Below, in pieces: positions 45,028 to 52,983 of a stretch of 64,000 nucleotides of DNA; position 1 is the stretch's first letter; each line of letters starts with the position of its first letter. The position numbers and the translations under genes were made by a program. Source of the stretch: Bordetella parapertussis. GTDB lineage: Bacteria; Pseudomonadota; Gammaproteobacteria; Burkholderiales; SG8-41. The stretch covers positions 26,354 through 90,353 of the forward strand of contig CAMATZ010000020.1 in NCBI GenBank assembly GCA_945861275.1, given 5' to 3'. The notes below the pieces were generated by a model, which saw only the letters and a program-made list of their open reading frames with translations, had not been told where the DNA came from and ran no database searches.

Positions 45028-45087
45028 CGTCATTCTGGCGGAGCATGCCCCGGATCGTAGTCCGGGGCATGCTTCGCCAGAATGACG
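45028..45087. repeat. Long hairpin, GTCATTC family
   Basis: The arm 45028-45054 (CGTCATTCTGGCGGAGCATG, CCCCGGA) pairs with 45061-45087 over 27 positions with a single G-T wobble, around the six-base loop TCGTAG. The outer bases are those of the dispersed family at 10377 and 30743, but the inside is a different, much tighter dyad. No T-run follows. Confidence 0.8.
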
Positions 45088-45133
45088 GATGGAGGGTGTG
45101 TTTTGCCGCCAACTTGCTGCTTTTTGAAAAATA

Positions 45134-45159
45134 TTAATAAAAACAATTGGTTGCGGCGC
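45134..45159 (+). promoter_or_regulatory. Recurrent AT-rich motif (copy 4 of 5)
   Basis: TTAATAAAAACAATTGGTTG and the next bases resemble the motif at 50352-50375. It lies 150-175 bp upstream of the minus-strand Bug gene and 45 bp past the selenoprotein stop. Confidence 0.35.
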
Positions 45160-45203
45160 ATCCGTTATTCGTGAAACACTGCCATGACAAGCACGCGCCA
45201 CCA

Positions 45204-46934
45204 TCAAATGCGGCACACCTCGTCGCCGCAACCCAAATCGCGATCGGCCTCCACCAGCAATTGCTCAAACGTTTCCGGCACGCGAATTTCCTTGCCGATC
45301 ACGCGCGGGCTGTAGCCTTGCAGCCAGAAGCTGTTGGTCGGATGTCCGCCACCGGCAATGATGATCACAAAGTTGTCGGGCTTGGAAGTAATCGGCCACG
45401 GGTCTTGTTTGAGACTGTCGCGTGTCAACGGGTTGGCATCGATTTCTATCCACGCCGGGCCGCCGTTGCGCTTTAAGTCAGCTTGCGGGATGCGCGAATG
45501 CTCATAGAAAAACTCGCGCATTTTTTTCTTGTTCCAGCCCAGGCGCGCCATGGTGTTTGCCACCACGCCCGGAATCAGGATCGCGCCCGGCGTGCCTTTT
45601 TCGTAACCGGAAAGATTGGTGTAGTTCGGTGTGCGCATGAAATCAGCCATGCGGTGCATACCCTGATCGGTGTCTTCTTCGGGCGTTTCTTTTTTCGCGC
45701 CGCGCCGCCGCACGTTGGTGGCGCCGTTCGAGAACATCAGCGACACCGAATTCATCTCGCGCGCAAAGCCGTGGCGTTCCATCCCGTGCGTGGGCCAGTC
45801 GGCGGGTAGATTGTCTTCATCTTCCGCGAACACGGCGTTGGTGTAACGCATGCCGCCGTAGTTGGCCATAGCGCCGATACCCGGCAGCGCGCCGCCGACA
45901 TTCTGCTGGATCAGGCGCAGCGCGCGTCCTATGCTGGCGCCGGCCGGGCGCTGCGGATCGGGGCCGAGACAACCGAAGCCGGAGTTCAAACGTATTTGTT
46001 TGGCAATCGGCCCGTTGACGATCACCACCGGGTACGCGCTGCCGGAGGCGGCTTGCAATTGCTCGGCCTTGCTTTCGGGATGCAAAAACGCTTCGACCGC
46101 GGCAATCAACACCGGCAGATATTCCGGCCTGCCGCCCGCCATCGTCAGTGCAATCGCACAGGTTTCAACGGTGGTGATGCCGCCGCGCGGCGGAAACTTG
46201 CCGATTACATGGTCGCGCGGCAACGGCGTTCCACGCAATACGCGATCCACGCGCGTTTGCGTCGCGGGCCACAGCGGCAGGCCGTCGCCCCACAGATTGG
46301 TGATCGCCAGATGGTTGGCTTTGTCGAGCGCCTCTTCGTAGGTATCGCCTTCGACCTTGAGCATCGGCACTACACCCGGCGCGGCCTTTGCATACACCGA
46401 TTGCCAGCGCGTAAGGCCGTCGTAGAACTCCTGCTTGCGCGTGGTCAGCGCAGAGATGTCGCTGCCCGGCAAAAACATATCGATCGGAAAGGTGATCATC
46501 GCCGCATCGGGCGCAAGCCCGAGGCCCGAGATCGCGTTGGTCATCACACCCTTGAAATCCGCCCGCGTCAGGGTAACGGTGGGGATCCCCATGGCTTCGA
46601 TTCTAGCGGCTGCACGGCCGCAGGCTGTGGCGCAGGAGCCTCAGGCCGCATTGCCGATGATGACGGCGTCTACGCCGCTGTTCTTCACCAGTCGCGCGGT
46701 TTCTTCTTCACCGATCAGCGCATTGCCCTGCGGGTAAGCATCGATGGGCAGAATTTCAACGCCCGGAAAATCTTTTTCAAACAAGGATTTAATCAGCGGC
46801 AGCGTGCGATACGCCTGCCATTGTTCGTTGGTGACGATGCCGATTTTCTTGCCGGCGATGGCGTCCAGGCGTGGCGCGTGCGGCTGCGTGATTTCAATCG
46901 CGCCGAACGGATCGTGCAGTTCGAGTTGTACCAT
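45204..46934 (-). CDS. UGSC family selenoprotein, TGA at 46641-46643 read as selenocysteine
   Basis: One reading frame of 577 codons, broken only by a TGA at codon 98. The surrounding codons read GNAA-U-GSC-ATACG, then RIEAMGIPTVTLTRADF. The tetrapeptide U-G-S-C followed by an ELEKxGIPTV-like segment is the defining mark of the UGSC (seleno)protein family (established knowledge). Residues 1-97 form a small alpha/beta domain (IAGKKIGIVTN, VDAVIIGNAA); Cys101 can pair with Sec98. The C-terminal part, about 190-576, contains GDGLP (216-220), WPATQTRVDRVL and PPRGGITTVETCAIA, resembling large uncharacterised proteins with a GDGLPxxPP motif. Start ATG 46934 has GGAG correctly spaced. Reaction unknown, probably thiol or selenol redox chemistry. 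Read-through needs SelB and tRNA-Sec, which are not in this window. Confidence 0.85.
46606..46643 (-). promoter_or_regulatory. Candidate bacterial SECIS element
   Basis: Downstream of the TGA (46641-46643) on the minus strand, GCGGC (46621-46617) and GCCGC (46610-46606) form a five-pair GC stem closing the loop CGTGCA, which contains a GU step. The loop starts 24 nt after the TGA, within the spacing usual for bacterial elements read by SelB. The stem is short, and the lower part would need imperfect pairing. Confidence 0.5.
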
Positions 46935-47020
46935 GGGATTTCTCCAGTGAATACCGGCGGCGATCGTAGCATGCGCGGCGGCGGATCGTCCCGTGTTACG
47001 CTTTGCGCGGCAAAAATCTG

Positions 47021-47235
47021 TTAGACACAGAGGGCACAGAATAACCCTACAACTACGTCATTCCGGCGAAAGCCGGTATCCCCTTCCCCTGGGGGAAGGT
47101 AGGTTGGGGGGCATACTCGTGCGACGCATCTCGAATCAAGATCCTGCGGACGGGATTACGTACTGGATTCTGGCGTACGCCAGAATGACGGGGTGGTAGG
47201 GTTACTCTGTTGTTCTCTGTGTCCTCTGTGGCTAA
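47021..47235. repeat. Nested palindromic region between divergent genes
   Basis: Outer arms TTAGACACAGAGGGCACAGA and CTCTGTGTCCTCTGTGGCTA enclose ACCCTAC/GTAGGGT and then the GTCATTC family unit (47055-47084 and its inverse ending at 47190). The two halves run outside to inside as mirror images over about 45 bases. It fills the space between the selenoprotein and acyl-CoA dehydrogenase starts. Confidence 0.75.
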
Positions 47236-47270
47236 AGTAGTTTCAATACTATTCATTCCAGACAACGACT

Positions 47271-48455
47271 ATGGACCACTTGCTTACCAACACCCAGCGC
47301 GCCTGGCAACTGAAAGCGCGCCAATTCGCCGAAGCAGAAATTCGCCCGCTATCGCTCGCACGCGACCAGATTGCCGATCCAGCCGATACATTCGACTGGA
47401 GCATCATCAAAAAGGGCTCAAAGCTGGGCATACGCACGGCTGCTGTGCCCGCTGAATACGGCGGGCATGGCGTCGACTTCACCACCCAAGCCTTGATGAT
47501 CGCGGAAATGGCGAAAGCCGACAGCGCCATCGCCAAAACTTTCAGTCAAAGCTGGAAGTGGAGCCATCTGCTAGTCGATAACGGCAACGCGGAGCAGAAG
47601 AAGCGTATCTTCGATGCGTTTGTCAGTGACGACACTTTCGTGCTCGGTGGCGGCATCACCGAGCCCAATGCCGGTTCGGACAATCGGTTGCCGCCGGCGG
47701 ACGATCCAAAGTCCGGCCTGCAATTGCGCGCAACACTCGACGGCGATACCTGGGTGTTAAACGGCGCCAAGTGTTATATCGCCAACGCGAACATCGGCAA
47801 ACTGATTTTCGCCTTTACGCGCACCGATCCCAACGTACCGGTGCACGATGGCACCACCATCTTCGCCGTGCCGCACGATACGCCGGGGCTCAGAGTCGGC
47901 AAGGTGTTCAACAAACATGGCTGGCGCTTTTATCAGAACGCGGAACTCTTTTTCGAGGACGTGCGCGTGCCTGACAGCAACCGCCTGGGCGCGATTAACG
48001 GCGCGCACAAAAATCACGGCGGCAAAAACAGCAAATTCGGCGATCTGGAATACTCCGCCAACGCGCTGGGCATGTGTGACGCCGCCATCGAAATGGCTAC
48101 CCTGCATGGCCGCAACCACCGGCAAAGCGGCAAACGGCTCAATCAACACCAGTTGTTTCAGTTGAAGCTGTCGGAAATGCATATGTTTACCGAGGCGCTG
48201 CGCGCATTCGTGATGCGCATCGCCACCGAGAGCGATTGCACCGCCGACATCTCACGTAGGCACAATATGTTGCTGATGAACTTCTCCACCGACTCGCTGC
48301 AGCGCGTGTGTTATCTCAATCTCGATATCCATCGGGGCGCGGCGAAAGGCGCCATCAGCGCGGGTGCGGAGAAACTCGTGCGTGATGCGATTATCTGGAC
48401 GCATATCGCAGGGGATTCTGTGCAGCGTATGAAGGCGGTCAAGGCGTTGTTGTGA
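47271..48455 (+). CDS. Acyl-CoA dehydrogenase family protein
   Basis: A 394-residue flavoprotein. The N-terminal helical domain holds AVPAEYGGHGVDF, the middle sheet GGGITEPNAGSDNR and WVLNGAKCYIANAN (the FAD and substrate contacts), and the C-terminal helices GRNHRQSGKRLNQHQLFQLK. The length is normal. An insertion after NAGSDN (about 137-148) is longer than usual. Substrate cannot be assigned. It is divergent from the selenoprotein gene. Confidence 0.9.
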   Translation: MDHLLTNTQRAWQLKARQFAEAEIRPLSLARDQIADPADTFDWSIIKKGSKLGIRTAAVPAEYGGHGVDFTTQALMIAEMAKADSAIAKTFSQSWKWSHLLVDNGNAEQKKRIFDAFVSDDTFVLGGGITEPNAGSDNRLPPADDPKSGLQLRATLDGDTWVLNGAKCYIANANIGKLIFAFTRTDPNVPVHDGTTIFAVPHDTPGLRVGKVFNKHGWRFYQNAELFFEDVRVPDSNRLGAINGAHKNHGGKNSKFGDLEYSANALGMCDAAIEMATLHGRNHRQSGKRLNQHQLFQLKLSEMHMFTEALRAFVMRIATESDCTADISRRHNMLLMNFSTDSLQRVCYLNLDIHRGAAKGAISAGAEKLVRDAIIWTHIAGDSVQRMKAVKALL

Positions 48456-48520
48456 CCAAACGCCAAATCAAACGCTCACCGCAAAGACGCAAAGTAGTTC
48501 AATAGAAACGCAAAAAAATC

Positions 48521-49225
48521 ATGAACACGACTTCAGCCGCAAACATTACCCTGCGCACGTCCAACAGCACGCGCTCCGTGCTGGATTTACTCATTCCTGA
48601 ATTCGAGCGCGCTACTGGCCACAACGTTACGCTGATACTCGACACCGCAAAAAATTCGCTGGCGCGCATCAAGGCCGGCGAGGGCGGCGATGTGGCAGTG
48701 CTGCTGGGCACGTCCATCGATGAACTGGTCACGCTGGGCGTAGTGGCAAGGGAAAGCAGCCAGCCTTTCGCGCGCTCCAGTATCGGCATGGCGGTACTGA
48801 AAGGCGCGCCCAAGCCCGACATCAGCACCGTTGAAGCGTTCAAGCGCACCTTGCTCAACGCCAAGTCGATAGCGCACACCGTGCATGGTCCCAGTGGCGC
48901 TTATTTTCCGGGACTGATCGAGCGCCTCGGTATCGCAGAGCAAGTCAAACCCAAAACCGTGACGCGCCCCGGTGGTTACATCGGCGTGGTGGTAACCGCC
49001 GGCGAAGCGCAAATGGCGTTTCAGCAAATCTGTGAATTGCTGGCGGTGCAGGGGCTCGACGTGGTGGGGCCGATCCCGGAAGAAATTCAGTGCAACTTTG
49101 ATTCGAAAGCAGCGATTTTTTCTGCATCAAAAAATCAGATCGCGGCGCGGGAATTGCTGAAATATTTCGCACGCCCGGAAAACGCTACCCAATTTACCAC
49201 AGCAGGATTGCGGCAACTGCAATAA
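48521..49225 (+). CDS. Periplasmic-type substrate-binding domain protein without a signal peptide
   Basis: A 234-residue protein with the ModA/SBP_bac_11-like fold: FERATGHNVTLILDTAKNSL, GDVAVLLGTSIDELV and VVVTAGEAQMAFQQICELL. Real binding proteins of this type are exported, but this starts MNTTSAANITLRTSNSTRSV with no hydrophobic segment. An earlier start is not available, since the upstream bases hold a repeat fragment (CCGCAAAGACGCAAAG). It is probably a cytosolic ligand binder or sensor. It follows the acyl-CoA dehydrogenase on the same strand. Confidence 0.75.
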   Translation: MNTTSAANITLRTSNSTRSVLDLLIPEFERATGHNVTLILDTAKNSLARIKAGEGGDVAVLLGTSIDELVTLGVVARESSQPFARSSIGMAVLKGAPKPDISTVEAFKRTLLNAKSIAHTVHGPSGAYFPGLIERLGIAEQVKPKTVTRPGGYIGVVVTAGEAQMAFQQICELLAVQGLDVVGPIPEEIQCNFDSKAAIFSASKNQIAARELLKYFARPENATQFTTAGLRQLQ

Positions 49226-49242
49226 GCGGGAACAGCCAGCTA

Positions 49243-50115
49243 CTAATTCTTCGCCAGCTTCTGCACCCGCCAGTTCAGCGGGTCGGCGATGTAGATGTTT
49301 TCCTTGCTGTCGAGCGCGAGCAAATGCGCTTCGCCATACTGATTCGGCCCCTTGCCTTGCCCGCCGGTGATGCCGAGCACCTTGCAGTTTTCGTCGAGCT
49401 TCATGATCTTGCCGGCGTGGCCGTGCGCCATCATGATGTGCGTGTTATCGCTGCACATGCACAGGCCGCATGGCGTGCCAGGGTGGCTGGTTTCGCGCAC
49501 GTAGTTACCTTCGCCATCGAACACCTGTATGCGCTGGTTGGAGCGATCGGCGATGTAGAGCAGGCCTTTGCCGTTGATCACGATGGAGTGCGGCTGGTTG
49601 AATTTGCCTGGCTCTTTGCCGGTGCCACCCCAGGTTTTGATGTGCGCGCCGTCGGCGGTGAATTTGTGTACCAGCGATTCGCCTTTGCCGTGCCCTTGGG
49701 TGATGTAGACCTCGCCCTTGGGCCCGAACGCGAGGTCGTTGGGCTCGTCAAAGCATTTAAGATGTCCGGCCTGATGCCACTCGCCGGCGCGCCCCTTCAC
49801 GCCCCACACCATGAGTATGCGTCCGTCGGCGGTCATCTTGACTACGATATGCGCGCCGGTATCAGTGGCCCAGATGTTGCCTTCGCGGTCGATGCGTAGG
49901 CCATGGGGATTGGTGAAGATGCCGCGCCCCATGGTGCGCAGATAATTGCCGTCGTTGTCGAACTCCATCAGCGCGTGTTCGCCGCGATTGAATACGAGGA
50001 TGTTGTTTTGGGCGTTAACCGCCACACCCGAACACGGACCGAAGTTGATACCGGCGGGCAGTTTAAAAATATCGGCGACGGGCGTGTAACCGAGATCGGG
50101 AATGTTGTTGGACAT
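49243..50115 (-). CDS. NHL-repeat beta-propeller protein
   Basis: A 290-residue propeller with blades such as NNILVFNRGEHALMEFDNDG, GLRIDREGNIWATDTGAHIV, DLAFGPKGEVYITQGHGKGE and LLYIADRSNQRIQVFDGEG. It resembles the peptidylglycine amidating-lyase-like NHL proteins. No signal peptide is present from ATG 50115 (MSNNIPDLG), which is preferred over 24 upstream codons lacking family likeness. The exported relative is at 23090-24265. Confidence 0.85.
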   Translation of the reverse strand: MSNNIPDLGYTPVADIFKLPAGINFGPCSGVAVNAQNNILVFNRGEHALMEFDNDGNYLRTMGRGIFTNPHGLRIDREGNIWATDTGAHIVVKMTADGRILMVWGVKGRAGEWHQAGHLKCFDEPNDLAFGPKGEVYITQGHGKGESLVHKFTADGAHIKTWGGTGKEPGKFNQPHSIVINGKGLLYIADRSNQRIQVFDGEGNYVRETSHPGTPCGLCMCSDNTHIMMAHGHAGKIMKLDENCKVLGITGGQGKGPNQYGEAHLLALDSKENIYIADPLNWRVQKLAKN

Positions 50116-50461
50116 GGTGGGCCTCACAGTAAGTTGATCGTTCCGGCGCACGCTACGTGGCGCGGATTTTTTGTCAGAATGATGCACAGCGTATCAGGTC
50201 TACTCCGGCCATGCGACTGAAATGCATCGGGGCATATTGCCGTAAAAGCCCGGGATACCAATTGCGCTTGTCACGGGTGACGCCAGTGCTTTGGCAACGC
50301 CGGGCTGCCACAAAAAAAGCATGCTTCGTCACTTGAAGAGAAACAAAAATATTTAATAAAAACAAATAGTTACATCACCGCACTGCGCACCGGACTTGCC
50401 ATGCGCATCTGCTAGAATTCATCGTAACTTCCGTATTATCGCTACAGGATTCTCCTAACCA
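50116..50461. other. Divergent intergenic region
   Basis: About 350 bases with no gene. The part nearest the rightward Bug gene is AT-rich and contains the motif at 50352-50375. No repeat family arm or clear -35/-10 pair is recognisable. Confidence 0.5.
50352..50375 (+). promoter_or_regulatory. Recurrent AT-rich motif (copy 5 of 5)
   Basis: TTTAATAAAAACAAATAGTT with ACAT following lies 87 bp before the Bug start and is the clearest copy of the pattern at 431, 3169, 40661 and 45134. Confidence 0.4.
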
Positions 50462-51466
50462 ATGTCGAAGCGCATACCGATACGAGCTCATGTTCACCTC
50501 GCCTGCATGCTCGTGTTTGCCGGCGTATGCCATGGCGCGCAGGCGCAACGCGCGGATGATGCCGCGCGCGGCTATCCGTCGCGCCCGATCCGCGTGGTGA
50601 TTGGCTTCACCCCCGGTGGTCAGCCCGACATCGTGATGCGCCTGATCGTGCCCAGGCTCGGCGAAGCGCTGGGCCAGCAGTTGGTGGTCGATAATCGCCC
50701 CGGCGCTGGCGGCACGGTCGGCACAAAAATCGTGGCGGACGCGCAGCCTGACGGCCATACGCTGCTGACGGCCTCTTCCTCGCATGCCATTGCGCCGGCC
50801 ATCTACGCCAGGTTACCGTACGATTCGTTGCGGGACATCGCCGGCATCACCATGACGTACAGCGCTTCGTATGTACTGGTGGCGGCGCCATCACTCGGCG
50901 TGAAAAGCGTGCAGGAACTGGTGGCAATGGCGAAATCCAAACCGGGACAGCTTAATTTTGCTTCAGCCGGCACCGGCAGCGGCATGCATTTCGCGGGCGA
51001 GGTGTTCAAGCAGGCGACGCAAATTGACGCCTTGCACGTACCCTACAAAGGCGTGCCCGAAGCGTTGAACGACACCATCGGCGGACGCGTGCAGTTCACC
51101 ATGGCGCCCCTGGGCTCATCCCTCGGTCTGGTGCGCGACGGACGTCTGCGCGGACTGGGGGTGTCATCGCCCAAGCGCCTCAGCGTGCATCCGGATCTGC
51201 CGACTATTGCGGAATCGGGCTATCCCGGATTTCGCTGGGATTCGTGGGGCGGCCTGTTCGCGCCCGCGAAAACGCCGCGCGCCATTATCCACAAATTTAA
51301 TCGCGAAGTCGTGCGCGTGCTGAATGACCCGGATATTCATCAACGCCTCAGCGGGCTGGGCATGGAAGTTGTGCCAACCACGCCGGAACAACTCGATAAA
51401 TTTGTGGCAGAGCAGTTGGCCTTAGTGATGCAGTTGGCGAAAAAAGCTGGCATTCAGGCACGGTGA
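50462..51466 (+). CDS. Bug family solute-binding receptor
   Basis: A 334-residue receptor with a signal peptide about 1-31 (ARAQ-type site at GAQAQRADD). Landmarks: FTPGGQPD, DNRPGAGG, PDGHTLL (His for Tyr), VPYKGVP. A stretch FRWDSWGGLFAPAKTP matches the family's C-terminal lobe. It is the only receptor of this cluster on the plus strand and is followed by three palindromic elements. Confidence 0.92.
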   Translation: MSKRIPIRAHVHLACMLVFAGVCHGAQAQRADDAARGYPSRPIRVVIGFTPGGQPDIVMRLIVPRLGEALGQQLVVDNRPGAGGTVGTKIVADAQPDGHTLLTASSSHAIAPAIYARLPYDSLRDIAGITMTYSASYVLVAAPSLGVKSVQELVAMAKSKPGQLNFASAGTGSGMHFAGEVFKQATQIDALHVPYKGVPEALNDTIGGRVQFTMAPLGSSLGLVRDGRLRGLGVSSPKRLSVHPDLPTIAESGYPGFRWDSWGGLFAPAKTPRAIIHKFNREVVRVLNDPDIHQRLSGLGMEVVPTTPEQLDKFVAEQLALVMQLAKKAGIQAR

Positions 51467-51567
51467 CTCAATAAGAATCGATTAACCAAGGAACACACGG
51501 AAAAATTCTCCTTCCGCGTATTCCGTGGTCGATAAGGGTATGCTTTTCGAAGCGGATTTGTAGCATG

Positions 51568-51647
51568 GTAGGTTGGGCTGGCAAGCCCAACACCAGCGGT
51601 CTATCACCCTCGAACGTTGGGGTTCACTACGTTCACCGCCAACCTAC
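51568..51647. repeat. GTAGGTTGG inverted repeat
   Basis: GTAGGTTGG (51568-51576) and CCAACCTAC (51639-51647) face each other around an inner GGGCTGGCAAGCCC dyad. This is the first of three unrelated palindromes that together fill 51467-51872; the remaining bases hold no gene. Confidence 0.65.
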
Positions 51648-51662
51648 AATGTGCGCAGGCCC

Positions 51663-51738
51663 GTAGCCCGGATGAAGCGCAGCGTAATCCGGGGAGCGAT
51701 ACCCCCCAAGGGGATACGCTGCGCTTCTTCCGGGCTAC
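51663..51738. repeat. GTAGCCCGGATGAAGCGCAGCG inverted repeat
   Basis: The 22-base arms 51663-51684 and 51717-51738 pair with one mismatch. A related copy, with the same order of elements, lies at 52891-52961 on the other side of the Bug gene 51873-52847. Confidence 0.75.
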
Positions 51739-51776
51739 GAACTACAACTGCCGAAGTGCAAACCCAAAGGGCCTTA

Positions 51777-51850
51777 CCGCAAAGACGCAAAGGTTACGCA
51801 GAGAACTGCTTTTCTCTGCGGGGGTTCTCTGCGCCTTTGCGCCTCTGCGG
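51777..51850. repeat. CCGCAAAGACGCAAAGG inverted repeat
   Basis: The left arm CCGCAAAGACGCAAAGG plus CGCAGAGAAC faces GTTCTCTGCGCCTTTGCG plus CCTCTGCGG. A single arm is also found at 48478-48498. Confidence 0.65.
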
Positions 51851-51872
51851 TGATGCACTGCGTTTTTCGGGT

Positions 51873-52847
51873 TTACTCCGATTTAATCCCCGCCGTCTTC
51901 ATCAGCGGCCACCACTTGTCGATCTCTGCCTTGTGATGCGCGGCCAGCGCCTGTGGCGTCTGCTCTGCGCGTGGCGGAATTTCCTGACCGAGATCGGCGA
52001 AGCGCGCACGTATTGTCGCGTCAGCCAGCGTGTCGACAATAGCGGCGTTGAGCTTCATGAGGACGTCGCGCGGCACGGCCCTGGGCGCCCAGATGCCGTG
52101 CCACACCGCGGTGTACAAGCCCGGCAGGCCCGCCTCGTCAGTGGTGGGGATTTCGGGTGCGGCGGCCTGACGCGTCTTGGATGAGACCAGGTACGCCCGC
52201 AGTTTACCCGCGCGCGTGTGCGCAACCGCGCTCGATACCTGCGTCATGTACAAATCAATTTCACCCGACAGCAAAGCCTGCATCGCCGGCGCGCCGCCGC
52301 GATACGGCACAAACTCCATTTTTACGCCGACGCGATTGAGGAAATAAATACCCGCGATGTGTGATGCGCCGCCGATCCCGCCGGTGCCAAACTGAATCTT
52401 GTCCTGATTGGCCTTGATCCATGGAATCAGCTCTTTCAAATTCTTCGCGGGCACCGCGATCTTGGACACCACCACCTGGGGATTGGTCGCGATCATCGCC
52501 ACCGGCGCGAAGTCCTTCAACAGATCAAACGTCAGGTTGTAGTAAGCGCCGTTAACCACATGCGTGCCCCAGTGCCCGATGCTCAGCGTATAACCGTCGG
52601 GCGCGGCGCGCACCACGCGGCCGGTGCCGATGCTGCCGCCCGCGCCGGTGACGTTTTCCACCACCACCGTCTGGCCCAAATAGCGGCGCATCGGTTCGCT
52701 CATCAGGCGCGCCAGCGTATCGGTAGGCCCGCCCGCCGAGAACGGCACCACCACCGTGATCGCCCGCGAAGGCCACGGTTGCGCCATGCTGGTTGTACCC
52801 ATTCCGAAGATGATTGCAAGCGCACAGGCTTTGAGTAGTGTTTTCAT
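51873..52847 (-). CDS. Bug family solute-binding receptor, tandem copy A
   Basis: A 324-residue receptor with signal peptide 1-22 (GTTSMA-QPWPS). Landmarks: FSAGGPTD, ENVTGAGG, PDGYTLS, VPYRGGA (Arg for the usual Lys). It is nearly identical in length and closely similar throughout to the gene at 52984-53958, sharing LSIGHWGTHVVNGAYY, YFLNRVGVKM and LAAHHKAEI. This is a tandem duplication. Related GTAGC palindromes (51663-51738 and 52891-52961) lie on both sides. Confidence 0.94.
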   Translation of the reverse strand: MKTLLKACALAIIFGMGTTSMAQPWPSRAITVVVPFSAGGPTDTLARLMSEPMRRYLGQTVVVENVTGAGGSIGTGRVVRAAPDGYTLSIGHWGTHVVNGAYYNLTFDLLKDFAPVAMIATNPQVVVSKIAVPAKNLKELIPWIKANQDKIQFGTGGIGGASHIAGIYFLNRVGVKMEFVPYRGGAPAMQALLSGEIDLYMTQVSSAVAHTRAGKLRAYLVSSKTRQAAAPEIPTTDEAGLPGLYTAVWHGIWAPRAVPRDVLMKLNAAIVDTLADATIRARFADLGQEIPPRAEQTPQALAAHHKAEIDKWWPLMKTAGIKSE

Positions 52848-52890
52848 GCTGATATCTCCTTAATCGTTGGTGGCACACCAAGAACCGCCC

Positions 52891-52961
52891 GTATCCCGGA
52901 TGTAGCGTAGCGCAATCCGGGGGTCAATGCCCCGGAATACGCTGCGCTCCTTCCGGGCTAC
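52891..52961. repeat. GTAGCCCGGATG-family inverted repeat, second copy
   Basis: GTATCCCGGATGTAGCGTAG faces CTGCGCTCCTTCCGGGCTAC. It is a variant of the element at 51663-51738 and separates the two duplicated receptor genes. Confidence 0.75.
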
Positions 52962-52983
52962 AACAACGGCAATGCCAGTTCCT

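Noticed and set aside
45204..46592. A stand-alone 462-residue gene
   Set aside because: It begins in the middle of a conserved GIPTV segment; reading through the TGA gives a complete UGSC protein.
46641..46934. A stand-alone 97-residue gene
   Set aside because: It ends exactly before the GSC of the UGSC motif and has no reason to stop there.
48478..48498. A second full CCGCAAAGACGC palindrome
   Set aside because: Only one arm is present, so it is a fragment.
51568..51850. Possible CRISPR array
   Set aside because: The units are palindromic, unlike in sequence and irregularly spaced; no repeat-spacer pattern or cas gene exists.
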